Positions 33,301 to 47,487 of a stretch of DNA of 64,000 bases are shown here, in pieces. The DNA is from Megascapheus bottae (Eukaryota; Chordata; Mammalia; Rodentia; Geomyidae). The DNA is taken from assembly GCA_024803745.1 (NCBI GenBank), contig JANJXV010000153.1, forward strand, positions 1,426,001-1,490,000, read 5' to 3'. The notes below the pieces were generated by a model. That model was not told where the DNA came from. It was given only the letters and a program-made list of their open reading frames with translations, and ran no database searches. Within the stretch, counting starts at the first letter, position 1. The number at the start of each line of letters is the position of its first letter. The position numbers and the translations under genes are program-made.

Positions 33301-34239
33301 CAAATTCCTGATTTCTTTTTTAGACATAACTAGTTCTTTCAGGTGAGCCACCAGCCACTCATGCAAGAGCATTGCAAGATCCCAGCATTCATCTTGTCTC
33401 CAGTCTTATTCCATCCATCTCACAATGGTCATCTAAAGCACCCTGCTGCATGCCTGAAGTCGCAAGGAACGTTCTCAACGCCATGAGAAGCCCCCTTAAG
33501 CTCTGCCTCAGACATGCCCAGCCCCCATCCCACTTCCACATGAGCATTTGTTTAGGAGAAATTTCCTGAGTACATCATCATCTTTTCCTCACCATTCAAA
33601 TTTCATCTTTGGAGTCATTTCTCCCAGACAAAGAGGAACATGATCCATGGTTTGATAGCAGCTCCAGTTTCATAGTCCCAGCCACCAACACCCCCCCCCA
33701 TTACCCTGCCAGACACCTGAATTCAAGGACAATGTTTTCACTATCCCTGACTCTTATCAAATGTTTTAACTTATACAGTGCATTAAAATAATTTTACTAA
33801 ATGGAATAAACACATGGCATCAAGCTTCAGAATCTTTGCACCTGAACTTTTAGTGAATAACCGACACACCAGCATTTCTGTAGCCAACAGAAATCTTAGC
33901 TTTGAGATTTCAGCATTCCTGGTATCCAAGTTTGGATGTGCTAACACTGCCCTTAATGGGGCACTTCAATCACACAATCCCACAACAATCAATGTCATTT
34001 GACATTCACTGGTAGGTGGTGCTAGGAATAAGACTGATGTGCCAACTCCATGCTGGCTTGACCTATGCCATCTTCAAACCTGGAGCAAGTGGGGCTCCTC
34101 TCTCCATGACACCTTTTGTCTACTACCCCAGGAGGACCTTTACCTTGAGACAAAATTATGAAGACTATCTCTACCAGCAAAGTTTCCAGTGAGATGTGCC
34201 TACATGGATAAAGCTAAAATCTCACTAAAGTGAGGTTGT
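33301..34239. other. Unique DNA, no feature recognised
   Basis: Contains a short poly(C) tract near 33,690. No gene or mobile element seen. Confidence 0.4.
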
Positions 34240-34445
34240 TGGCAGTGCTGGAGCCTGACCTCAGGGCCTGGGCACTAAGCATTTGTACTCAAGACCAGCC
34301 CTTTACCACTTGAGCCCAAATTCCATTCCCAGCTGTTTTTATTTTTGGTAGTAAGAATCTATCAGACTTTCCTGTTCTAGGTGACTTGGAACTTCCATAC
34401 TCAGATCTCAGCCTCCTGACCAGCCTGGATTAAAAGTGTGGATCA
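34240..34445 (-). mobile_element. Long SINE, reverse
   Basis: 'tggagcctgacctcagggcc', 'taccacttgagcccaaattc', 'cagcctcctgaccagcctgg'. Confidence 0.65.
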
Positions 34446-34849
34446 GCCATGCACCACACCTGAGGACTTCTGCCAGCATATTTTTTCCCAAAAATTGGAA
34501 GAGGAAGATGAGGGAGGGTTGGGCTCATCCTGCCCTGCATATGAAGGAGAGCATCCACGAGTGAACTTCATTCCCTGTTGTAGGCTGCTGGAGGAAAAGG
34601 AAGCAAATAGGCACAGGCTGGCAGCAGATGCCACAGAACAACTTGTGACCAAGACTCCCAGAGCAGACCTCAGAATCGATGACAGAGTTGGATCTACCCA
34701 GTAACAGAGGCAGTGGTGACACCTGAAACTGCGCGTTTGAGCCTTTGCTGCTAGTAAACAGGGCCACCTATGTCTCAATGAGAAAGGTGAGATTTTGGTA
34801 CAGAAGGTGAGATTAAACATTATGTATCATGCCAGAAGACAGACTATAA

Positions 34850-35338
34850 GGGGTCTTTTATTATTCCAAGTGAAATTTTGGATTTCCTCTTCTGTTTCTT
34901 TAAAGAATGACATTGGGATATTGATGAATATTGCACTGAATTTGTAGATAGTCCTTATCAAGATTGCCATTTTTACAATATTACTTCTTCCAAACCAGGA
35001 GCATAGGTTTTTGCATTTCCTCAGTTCTGCGTTAATTTCCTTCTCCAGGGTTTATAGTTCCATCAAAAAGGTGCTTTACATTCTAAGTTAATTCCTAGGT
35101 ATTTTATTTTCTTTGATAGCAAAATGAGTTGCTATCCTGATTCTTGCCTCATTCCTCTCATTTGTTGGCATATAGGAAGGCAGTTGACATTGAGGGTTAA
35201 TTTTATACCCTGCTACCTTACCAAAGTTTTATATCAGCTCAAGCAGCTTCGGAGTAGAGTCTATAGGGTTCTTTAAATACAGAATCATGTCATCTGTAAG
35301 GAGAGAAAGTTTCAGTTCCTCTTTCCCTTTTCCTCCTC
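34850..35338 (-). mobile_element. L1 ORF2 RT fragment, inverted 5' part (complete)
   Basis: Minus-strand L1 matching 13,279-13,770. Joined head-to-head at 35,338/35,339 to a plus-strand ORF2 C-terminal piece. About 770 bp of ORF2 between the two parts is missing, as expected for a twin-primed insertion. Its right part corresponds to 1-104. Confidence 0.82.
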
Positions 35339-35735
35339 ACTCCAGTTAGAATGGACAAGATCCAGAAATCTAATAACGTATGCTGGAGGGGATGTGGCCA
35401 GGAGGGATCACTACTACACTGCTGGTGGGATTGCAAACTCGTTCAACCACTATGGAAAGCACTATGGCAGTATCCCAAAAAGACTAAACATAGAGCTCCC
35501 CTGTGATCCAGCAATTTCACTACTTGACAATCGTCCAGATAGGACACACTAAATTCACTAGAACAATAACATTTATCACAGCACTATTTACTATAACAAA
35601 GGTATGGAACCAACCCAGATGCCCGTCAGTTGATGAGTAGATCAAATATGGTATTTTTACACAATGGAATTCTGTGCTTCTGTCAGAAAGAATGACATAG
35701 ACGAATTTGTAAGGAAATAGAAAGACTGTAAAGTT
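35339..35735 (+). mobile_element. L1 ORF2 C-terminal fragment, plus strand, unit 2
   Basis: Partner of 105-500 with only one or two differences. Reaches ORF2 sequence near 12,100 of the other L1, then runs into the microsatellite without a poly(A). Confidence 0.8.
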
Positions 35736-35801
35736 TAGAAATTAGTTTCTGTCTCCTTCTCTCTCTCCTTCTCTATCTCTGTAAAATTTAGAAGTTCCTG
35801 T

Positions 35802-35846
35802 TTCTCTCTCTTTTCTCTCTTTCTCTCTCTCTTTCTGTCTCTCTCT

Positions 35847-35877
<31 letters not shown>

Positions 35878-35881
35878 TGTC

Positions 35882-35960
<79 letters not shown>
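35802..35960. repeat. (CT)n microsatellite with TCTG/TTTC interruptions, unit 2
   Basis: About 159 bp against about 84 bp in unit 1. Confidence 0.97.
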
Positions 35961-35963
<3 letters not shown>

Positions 35964-36138
35964 CAATCCTTAGGCTTGAACTCAGGGCCTGAGCTACTTT
36001 TGCTCAAGGTTAGCACTCTACCATTTGAACAACAGTGCTGCTTCTGGCTTGCTCTTTTCACGTAGTATTGAGGAATCTAACCCAGGCCTTCATTCTTGAT
36101 AGGTTAGCACTCTACCACTAAGCCACACAGTCAGCTTT
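35961..36138 (-). mobile_element. ID-type SINE, reverse (partner of 651-828)
   Basis: Same SINE as at 651-828 with two or three substitutions. Confidence 0.8.
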
Positions 36139-36399
36139 TAGAGGTTTCTGACAAAGGTTTTCCTACATGCTATTATTGCTTCTGTGAGTGCTCTTAATGC
36201 TTGCTGAAGGTTGACTTTGTTTAGAAGACTTACCCTAATGCTCCCATATACAGAGATTCTATATATAGCTAAATGTTTTTCATTACTCAGAATTTCTCTA
36301 TTGTGTATGTTCTGAAATGTACTGAAGACTGACTTCTGATTAAAAGTCATTGCACATTTGTTCTATTCATTAGTTTTCTTTTCTTCTATGGGAATCAGG

Positions 36400-38357
<1,958 letters not shown>

Positions 38358-38792
38358 CTAAAATGAGTCATAGAAAAAAAGACACAAACATACATGAGAT
38401 ACAAATATTCCTTACTGTAAAGGTAATGACTTTACTTTCCCATCCTAAGTGTTAGATATTTTAAAATATAAAAGTGGAAATTGATTTGTGAGAAATATAT
38501 GCTTTTCTCCCTAACATATTAAGAAAATGATATTTTCCAATGACCAATAATGTTTTTCTGTGTTTTAGTTCTCTTTTTATATCACAGGAAATATTTATTG
38601 AAATTACCCATCTATGTATTGCTACAGTTTTAAGCTGAGTACTACCTATAATATACCTGCAGCTGTTTTTTTTCAAATACTGTTTTGTTTATACATTGAG
38701 GAATAGCTGCCTTTCTTTTATTTTTGAGAAATAATCTAAATACTGTGCTGTTTTGCATCTTTTTAAAACTTTCTTCTCTTTTCTTTTCTTTT

Positions 38793-38950
38793 TTTTGTAG
38801 TTCATAGGCCTCGGTCCTGTCCCTGAACACTTCAGCAGAAGACTATAACCCCTATCCTTGAGCTACAGCCCCACATACTCTTTTCTAGAGTTAACTATAG
38901 ATAAGAGTCTCAGGTCCTGAGTAGCAGATAGGATTACCTTACCCAGTTTC
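38793..38950 (-). mobile_element. Degraded SINE (partner of 3,484-3,641)
   Basis: Same element in unit 2. Confidence 0.55.
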
Positions 38951-39280
38951 AATGCTGTTTGCTTATTAACCATTAAGTGAGGAACACGAATTTTTTCTAG
39001 ATTCAGCGGCCACAAGTTTGGTTTATATGTCTGTTTGCCTTTGATCAAGCAAGAACGATTCTTGAGAGTAAGGACTTACACCTATATCCCTTCAGTTACA
39101 ACTTCTCACTAAAGTCTCAATTTAGGTATTTGTGGGAATTTTGAAATTTGTTTCTTTCCATTTGAAGTCTTATAAAAATTCCTTTTCTAACACTCCTGTC
39201 CCTCAGAACCATGGAAGACCAGAAAATCCCCAGCTCATTGTCTAGTTAATTTTCTTATGTTGATTGAAACTTTGTTGTTT

Positions 39281-39465
39281 TTTTTTCCTTCCATTCCTGG
39301 GTTTGAACTTAGGACCTAACCACTGTCCTTGGGTTTTCTCAAGACTAGTACCCTACCAATGAAGTCATTATTTCTGGCTTTTTCTATGTATGTGGTAATA
39401 AGGAATCAAACCTGTGTCTTTGTGCATGCTAGGCAAGCACTCTACCACTAGGCTCAATTTCTGGT
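39281..39465 (-). mobile_element. ID-type SINE, reverse, unit 2 only
   Basis: 'cctgggtttgaacttaggac' and 'gcatgctaggcaagcactct'. Confidence 0.8.
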
Positions 39466-39594
39466 GGAAAGGTCTGGTTCTGAATACCAGTCTCTTCCTA
39501 CCAGCATAAAGATATTATCCTTATCAGAGAATAATGCCCTGACTTATTCCTTGTTTGCTCAATCATTTATAGTCTTACTTTTAAACAAATGAAA

Positions 39595-39595
<1 letters not shown>

Positions 39596-39660
<65 letters not shown>
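39596..39660. repeat. (TTTC)n microsatellite, unit 2 only
   Basis: About 16 perfect TTTC repeats, directly before a SINE on its poly-T side, so it probably grew from the SINE tail. Confidence 0.97.
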
Positions 39661-39885
39661 GTTTTGTGGTCATGGGACTTGAATTCTAGACCTGGCTGTC
39701 CTTCTGGAGCTCTTCAGCTCAAGGCTACTGCCCTATGTCTTTAGCCTCAACCCCACTTCTCATTTTCTATTGGTTCATTGGAGAGAAGAGTCTAAGGTGT
39801 TTTTGTGATAGGTCAGTCTTTGAACCTTGATCCTCAGATCTCAGCCTCCTAAGTAGCTAGGATTACAGGCATGAGCCACGGGCTC
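39661..39885 (-). mobile_element. Complete long SINE, reverse
   Basis: Runs from 'gtcatgggacttgaattcta' to 'gcatgagccacgggct'. The intact form of the half element at 3,786-3,910. Confidence 0.88.
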
Positions 39886-39992
39886 ATGGCTTTCTCATTT
39901 TATTTTGTTTCACAGTGATTTCTACAGAGAAATCTAACTTTAACTCTACTGCCACATAGAATTCATCATATCACCCTATGATTCTTGGTGCC

Positions 39993-40157
39993 GGGGGTTT
40001 GGGCTAGCATGCACAAAGACCTGGTTCAGTTCCTTGGTACTACATACAAAGAAAAAGCCAGAAGTGGTGCTATGACTCAAGAAGTAGAGAGCTAGCCTTG
40101 AGAAAACCCAAGGACCATGCTCAGGCCCTGAGACCAAGCATAGGCTTGGGAAAAGAA
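39993..40157 (+). mobile_element. ID-type SINE, forward (partner of 4,019-4,183)
   Basis: Same element in unit 2. Confidence 0.7.
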
Positions 40158-40303
40158 AATGATTCTTGATTCATTCACAAAGAATTCCATAGGTTCCACA
40201 CAGGATTTAGGGTAACTAAGAATATTATTGCTCAGTACATCACAACATGAACTTACCAATGGGGCTCAGGCTCCAACATCAATATGAAGATGCATTCACT
40301 CAC

Positions 40304-40393
40304 CTGTGATATTCTTGTCAGAGGAATTTCCTATCCAGAGTTCTGCACAGTGCTCTAGCTTGTCAATTAATAAAGGTTTGGGAACACAGGGCC
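40304..40393 (-). CDS. KRAB-B box exon, unit 2
   Basis: Identical in coding sequence to 4,330-4,419, with the same acceptor and GTGAGT donor, 90 nt, phase 1 at both ends. Keeps the frame between KRAB-A and the spacer. Confidence 0.85.
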
Positions 40394-40572
40394 CTGTAAA
40401 TTAGAAACAGTAGAGAATTATTGCTTATGCTGTGTCATCATCGTTTAAGTTCGCAGACATCCTACTCACATGTTATGTATTAAATCTATTTTCTCATTTC
40501 TCACTGGCTCCATGGTTGACTCTTCCCCAGCTCTGGATTCATTTTCTATGGCATAAACTTAGCTGTCTTGCT

Positions 40573-40817
40573 CAAGGCTAGAAAAATACCAGTTTGAGTC
40601 CCAGCTCCACTTACATGCATAGGTCTTCATGCATGCTAGGCAAGCACTCAACCACAAAGTCAAACTCTTGACACTCCACTAACATTTTTGAGGGGTTACT
40701 TGGAGTTATAGAGTTTCATGGCAATTTTTATGCCATTGCTGGCTTCAAATTAGAATTCTTAGATTTCTTCCTCCTGAATATTTTAAGATTACAGGCATGA
40801 AACATTGCACCTAGTGC
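40573..40817 (-). mobile_element. Two old SINE fragments (partner of 4,599-4,843)
   Basis: Same pair in unit 2. Confidence 0.6.
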
Positions 40818-41069
40818 CAGGTTTCCATTATAAACTCACTGTTTAGTGATTTGTAGATCCTATTTCCAATAATGATATATATTCTATTCTGGATGGTTTA
40901 TCCACTTACAATTACTGTGTAAGTTTGGAATGTCATCTCCATTAGAGGAAACATAATTTAGAACTGTTGTCAAAGTATCCTGAATGTATCCTGAAGAATG
41001 AGTACAAAATTACCTTAGGTTTTCTTTAGAAAGTAATGATAATTCTCAGGGCCTGGAATCTTTCATTTA

Positions 41070-41309
<240 letters not shown>

Positions 41310-41410
41310 TTAGCACTGAGTTATAAACACACAATATCTGGAATTTTATTCTTTTTTGTTGGAATTGTATTCCTTTACTTAAATGTTTAGACTTACATGA
41401 AATATTGACC

Positions 41411-41750
41411 TGAAAAGCTTAGGGATGGTGCCTAGGCCCAGAGTTCAAGTCCCAAGACCCACAAAAAAATAACAAGGCAAGCCAGGTGTTGGTGGCTCAC
41501 GCCTGTCATCCTAGCTACTCAGGAGACTGAGATCTGAGGACCATGGTTCAAAGCCACTGTTCCTGAGCTCTTCAACTCAAGGCTATCACCCTACCGATGA
41601 AGCCACAGTGCCATTTCCCATATTCTAGTGGTTAACTGTAGATGAGAGTCTCATAGACTTTCTAATGCGCAGGCTGGCTGAACCAAATCTTTAGATATCA
41701 GCCTGATATCTGAGTAGCTAGGACTACAGGTAGAAGTCACTGCACCTGGC
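41411..41750. mobile_element. Fused forward/reverse SINEs at a 348-bp deletion
   Basis: A forward SINE head (to 41,556) is joined directly to the 3' part of a reverse SINE (from 41,557). The equivalent unit 1 elements are separated by 5,584-5,931. Confidence 0.88.
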
Positions 41751-42833
41751 AAGAAATTTATTTCTTGCTGTTTTATACAACAAATTTACTGTATGTTTTA
41801 CTTTTTCAAAAAGACTGAGGATGACCTTTGTTCTGTATATAATGGGAAGAGGGGTAGGGAGCTGTGAGCAGAACAACTGAGGGGCAATACTCAGGGTAGG
41901 ACAATAGCCTTAAACTAAAGAGCTCACGGCCCAAGGTCCAAGCCCCATGACTTTCCCCACTACGCCACAAAAAAAGGGAAAAAAATTGGAGATTGGAGAT
42001 GATTTTCTAAAAAGAATATATAGAAATAGTAGTTCAAAATTTAGAAAGAAGTTCAATATTAACAGTCATGAGAAAAATTAAAATTACAATGAAATCATTA
42101 CTTTAAATATGTCAATATAAATATAGTTTTAAACAAAAAGATCCACATACACACAGACAAACACACACACACACACACGCATACAATAAAATAACTTTCA
42201 AAGTCTATTACTGGGAAGGTAGTGAGAAGAAGTAGAACTTTGGAATAGTCCTGTAAGGAATATAAAGCAATCAAAAATTGCGTGGAGAGTGGTAAAAAAG
42301 TGCTAAATATAGAAGTACATAGAAATATGGTCCAACACTTCTATTTCTAGATTTGTACCTAATGGAAGAGAAAGCAGAGACTAGAACAAATATGTGGAGA
42401 ATCCATTCACAACTATTAATAATAATCAAAAGATAGAAATATGCGAAACAATGCATTGAAAAGGAAGAACATTTTACTATATTTTACAGATGAATCTTGA
42501 TTACAGTAAACTAAAAATACAGCAGTCATAAAGGAAGAGCTAGGGTATGTTTTCCCTTCCAGAGCTTCCAAGGATCAACAAACCCTTAGAGCCAAAAAGC
42601 ACGATGGTTCCAGAGAATGGAGTAGAGAGGAACAGGAGCTGAATGTTTAATGATTATACATGGAAGATGAGAATTGCTCTAGATGGATAGAATGAAGAGA
42701 GAACTGTACCCTAAACAATGGTTATGTAGCCACACAGGATGGGACATACCTATACTCCCTGATCTTGGAAAACTCAAGAAGGATTTCTAGCCATCCTAGA
42801 TGCATGGAAAGATCTATCATAAAAACTAATGTG
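41751..42833. other. AT-rich intergenic DNA, no gene seen (partner of 6,126-7,204)
   Basis: Includes a (CA)n tract at about 42,161-42,178. Confidence 0.5.
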
Positions 42834-43275
42834 GAGGGGCTGGGAGTTTGGCATAGTTGTAGAGTGCTTGTATGAAGACGAAGGTTCAATTCCGCAGTAC
42901 CACATACACAGAAAAAACCAGAAGTAGTGCTGTGGCTCAAGTAGAAGATCACTAGGCTTGAGGAAAGCTGAAGGACAGTACTCAGACCGAGTTCCAGCCA
43001 AAGGGCTTGTTTAAAAAAAACCAGAAAGCTGAGCATGATGGGGTGGTTGCTCACTTCTATAATCCTAGCTACTCAGGAGGCTGAGATCTGAGGATCAAGG
43101 TTTAAAGCCATCCTGGCACAAAAAGACCTGAGACACTTATCTCCAATTTACCTTTAGAAAATGGGAAGTGGGGCTTGGCTCCAGGGTAAGGTGGTAGCCT
43201 GGAGCTGAAGAGTTCAGGGATAGTGCCCAAGCTGAATTCAAGATCTATGACCCACCAAAATAAAAGAAAAAACAA
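42834..43275 (+). mobile_element. ID-type and long SINEs, forward (partner of 7,208-7,648)
   Basis: Same pair in unit 2. Confidence 0.8.
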
Positions 43276-43714
43276 AAAATAATATGGAAAAATTTGGATT
43301 CTATGAATTTTATCAGGCATATAAATGTCTTTTTTTGCTGTTGAAATAACAAATTGTATGGAAACATTTTAAAAGTTTTTACCTAGAAATGTACACCACA
43401 AATGGAATTAATAACAAACACAAAATATGCAAAAGATACAAATTATCACAATATGGGTATCCTGCTTTTGTATCTTTTCACTGACTCCTGTTCAAATGAG
43501 TCACATATTCTGAATTATTTCTCCCAGTCGATATATGCCACACATGTTAGCTTGTACTGAACTTCTTGGGAAATCAAAAGCAAATACTAAGCAAATGTGT
43601 GTAAGATTTTGTCAACAGTGATATTTCAAATATAAATCCCTACTCATTGCATTGTTTAATATCAATGCCGGAATCTAACTTACACTGGCAGAATCTTCAA
43701 TCTCTTGAGAATCT

Positions 43715-44067
43715 TCAAAAGGGTGTGTAAATATTTAGGATCGTTATGTCTTCCTGGAGGAGAGATCCCTTTAGTAGTATGTAGTAACCTTCTTTGTCTT
43801 TTCTTACTATTTTTAGTTTGAAGTCTATTGTATCTGATATGAGGATGGCAACTCCAGCCTGTTTATGGGGGCAGTTAGCTTGATAGAGTTTATTCCAACC
43901 TCTCACTCTCAAAAGATGATTGTTTTTGGGTAAGATGTGTCTCTTGAAGACAGCAGAACGATGGCTCTTTCTTTTTGATCCAACTAGACAACCTATGCCG
44001 TTTAATTGGAGAGTTAAGTCCATTGATATTGAGAGTTAGGATTGAGAGATATTTATTAGTTCCTACC
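43715..44067 (-). pseudogene. L1 ORF2 endonuclease N-terminal fragment, unit 2
   Basis: Partner of 8,088-8,440, differing at a few residues (GSKRKSHR for GSKSKSHR; LLKGSLL for LLKGALL). Confidence 0.85.
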
Positions 44068-45695
44068 ATTTTTAAAAGCTATTATTAGGGCCTGTGTCTT
44101 GACAGTTCTTGTGGTCCATAGATGGTATGCTGTTTAGGTGCCATTTCTTTCCCTATGTTGCATTTATCTTGGTTTTCTATGTATAGAGCATCTTTGAGAA
44201 TTCTCTGTAGTGTTGGTTTTGTTTCGACATATTGTTGCAGCTTTTCCCTGGAATGGAATGTTTTTCTTGTTCCCTCAGTTATGAATGAGAGCTTAGCTGG
44301 CTACAGTATTCTTGGTTGGTAGTTATTTGATTTAAGGGCATAACATATATGCTTCCAGTCACTTCGTGCTTGCATGGTCTCTGCTTTGAAATCTGGGGTT
44401 ATTCTGATTGGTTTGCCTTTATAGGTTACTGATCCCTTTTCTCTGGCTGCCTTTAGGACCTTTTCTTTCGTTTCTATTGATCCAGTTCGGATCACAATGT
44501 GGCAGTGGGATGTTCTTTTCTGGTCAGGCCTGTTTGGGGTTCGAAAAGCTTCTCGTATCTGGATGGACCTGCCCTTCTGGATATTTGGGAAATTCTCTGA
44601 GATGATTTCCTGAAGTATATTTCCAATATCATTGACCTCTTTCTCCACGTCCTCCTCAATACCAACTAGCCTTAAATTAGGCTTCCTAATTGTATCTTGG
44701 AACTCCTGAAGCGCTCTCTCATATTTCCTAGATTTGGATTGACTCATTTCTGTTCATTCTCTATAATAACTAAATTATCTTCAGCCCCGGAAATTCTCTC
44801 CTCTGCATTGTCTAACCTGCTATCAAAACTATCTACTTTATTTTTCATCTCCCTTGCTTCTAATTGCTCATTTTTGATGCCTTGCATCTCTCGTTTTAGA
44901 TCATGTATGGATTTCTTTATCTCCTTGATTTCCTTTTGAGTGGTTAGCTCAGTAGCTTGTTTTTGCTTTCCTCTTGTTCAACTATGTCTTCCTCTATTAT
45001 CTCTTTCTTTATATTTTCACATTTTCCATTAAGGATGTTTATCAATTGCATTTGTTTAGCACTTGGAAGACTCTCCTCTAGGTTTGTGTGGGGGATGTTG
45101 TTTCTTGATTTGAAATTTTTCTTGAGTTTCTTGTTCTGCCCATTTGACAATGGGAGCAAGATTACTACTAAATACGATTATAGTTTTTCAGATATAACCA
45201 ACCTAGACCTCTGTAGCTGGCAGACACTAGATGTTCGCAAGCTTTGATTGGTATTATCACTCTTTCTTTTTGTGCACTTACAGACCAGTCTAATACAACC
45301 ACTGATAAGCGATTTATACCCAAAGCAATAAGCCTCTCAATCCAATCTCTATTGTCTTTAAGTCCCTCTGAGCCTAGAGAATAATTAACCACCTACATAT
45401 ACAATATTGCTCAACAGCCATCAAGTGTAGATCCGTGCAGTATAAGGGTTGAAAGACCAGCAGAGGTCCAGAGATAGAAAAAAAGAATGAGAGAGTTCAG
45501 GGGAGGTACAAGAGGATTAACGTAGGAGTGTAAGAATATTGTAGTAAAGAAGAAAAGGTATGGAATAAGGATAACTGAAATAAGTTGGTAAGTAGGTAGC
45601 ATATTTGAGTACAAAGTTTGGAAAGTATTAGAATAAAACTCATGTGTTGCTGCACGTCTAGCTCTTAGCCTAACCAGTGGCCTCACAGTGAACCA
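43717..45695 (-). mobile_element. L1 5' portion, 3'-truncated, unit 2
   Basis: Partner of 8,090-10,225, shortened by 130-bp and 31-bp deletions in ORF1. Confidence 0.82.
44301..45143 (-). pseudogene. L1 ORF1, broken and internally deleted, unit 2
   Basis: The start corresponds to 9,677. The RRM/CTD frame (44,747-44,301) is retained and close to unit 1. The coiled-coil frame has lost 130 bp at 44,957/44,958 and 31 bp near 45,082, which shift the reading frame. Confidence 0.88.
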
Positions 45696-45825
45696 TGGGA
45701 TGGATCTGTTTTTCTTGTCTACGTTGAGGGAAAGAGGTATTTCACAAGATGCAGAAGCGAAGATTTCAGAAGCAAATGCTGTCAGTGAATTAGCTCGTAA
45801 AAAGCATTTTGATTTTCTTTGATCT

Positions 45826-46012
45826 TTCTGCCAGTCTTGGGGCTTGAATTCAGGGCCTGAGCACTGTCCTCGGGTTTTCTCAAGTCTAGCCCTCTGCCAC
45901 TTGGGCCACAGTGCCACATCTAGATTTTCTATCTATGTGGTACTGAGCAATCAAACCCAGATCTTCATGGATGCTAGGCAAGCACTCTACCATTATGCCA
46001 AACTCTCAACGC
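45826..46012 (-). mobile_element. ID-type SINE, reverse, in arm A unit 2
   Basis: Partner of 10,360-10,546. Confidence 0.85.
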
Positions 46013-46247
46013 TGACATAGTAATTATAAAGTCATCATCATCATATCAAAATATCCTTTCTCCTACAAAGAATGAACACTTATCTATGTGTGTAATGCTT
46101 TTTTTAAAATTTCACTAATTCTTCTGTGTTTTTCCCTCTTGCATATTTTACACATGACAGCAAAGCAAATCATCAATAAAAAAGTGATTAGGATACAGAA
46201 ACCTAATAATATCCTAGTAGATTGACGTCAAAAATATGTGCAAGATG

Positions 46248-46444
46248 CCCTGTGTGTTTGACCTAGTGGTAGAGTCCTTGGCTACCAAGCAGTAAGCCTC
46301 AGGTTTGATTCCTCATTACCACATACATAGAAAACGCTGCAAGTGGTGCTGTGGCTCGGTGGGACAGCTAAAGCCTAAAGAAAGCCCAAGAACCATGTTC
46401 ACACTCTGAGGTCAAGTCCCAAGACTAGCAAAAACAAAAAAAAT
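46248..46444 (+). mobile_element. ID-type SINE, forward, in arm A unit 2
   Basis: Partner of 10,781-10,977. Confidence 0.85.
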
Positions 46445-47487
46445 TCGACAAGGGGCAAAATACAGGCAGAGAAGGCACTGTGAAGCAAATGTTTTGTAAA
46501 GGATGAGGGCAATATTGACCCTTAAGTCTGGATCTTACCTAAGAAAGGCTCCTTGAGCCTGAGACCAGACTGGTAGTTGGGCCTAGTGGAAGACATTGGG
46601 ATTGGACAAATAAGGTGTGCTGTTTACTACATCCACATGTATATTGTGAGATTGGAGGAGAGATGCAGCTTCCAGTATGTCTTTGGTGAGTTCTTCTCTG
46701 AGCAAGGATCTTTGGTCATTGGGCCCTGAAAGGTGACCCTGCCTCCCTCACAATGGAACAGAATATGGAACCCTGGTAACCAAGCCACTGTAACTAACAA
46801 CCAACTCAAGCCAGCTCACTTGGCCTTTGGCTCAGGAGGAAGAAAGATGTTCCTGTGCTGTTGCCAAAGGTCAGGAAACTCGAGTCTCAGGCATGGAAGT
46901 TGTGGATGTCTTACTCGAAGATGTACATGCTAGATCATTGCCAAGCCACAAATCCAGTATAACAGGCCTTTCTCTAAGAAGAAGGCCAGGAAAATCCAGG
47001 GCAACCAGATGAGGTATATTTCTAAGAAGAAATGTATTTCACCCCATCATCCTCCCCACACACTACAACTTTCTGTTTTTTAAATTTTTTATTGTAATTA
47101 GTAAAAGGGTTAGATGATATTTGCCAGATAGAAGGTGCATTAATTCACATACATTGATACCCATTCACATGTCTTGGTACCCATTTCCCTCCAACCCCAC
47201 ACCCCCCACCCGTCTTGGTTTTCCCCCCTTCCCTATCAAATTTCAAATATCAAAATACAAATAAATTCAATATAACAGATAACAAATTGAGATACTATAC
47301 AAATATGGGATAACCTAGGGACAGCAAACGAGATGAGAGACAACATAGTACATTAAGGACAACAATCATTCATTATGTGGCTTTTGTTTCAATATCCTGG
47401 AGGTCCTTTCAATTAGCTTAACATTATATGGCCTTATATATGGCCTTTTGCTCTATTGACAATCTCTGCTAGTAGAGCCCAAGGTTT

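Larger units (their letters stand above)
39094..39759. other. 666-bp ancestral segment missing from unit 1
   Basis: Contains unique sequence, a reverse ID SINE (39,281-39,465), a TTTC microsatellite (39,596-39,660) and the left half of the SINE at 39,661-39,885. The flanks share CTTC. Confidence 0.9.
45697..47076 (+). repeat. Inverted-repeat arm A, unit 2
   Basis: Partner of 10,230-11,609, inverted relative to 62,450-63,816. Carries mirrored SINEs at 45,826-46,012 and 46,248-46,444. Confidence 0.88.

Noticed and set aside
34438..34704. 88-aa plus open frame in the single-copy region
   Set aside because: Starts at a SINE end, no splice or domain support, no homologue recognised.
45411..45917. 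168-aa minus open frame in unit 2
   Set aside because: Crosses a SINE, inverted arm A and the L1 5'UTR, and is interrupted in unit 1; the length is chance.
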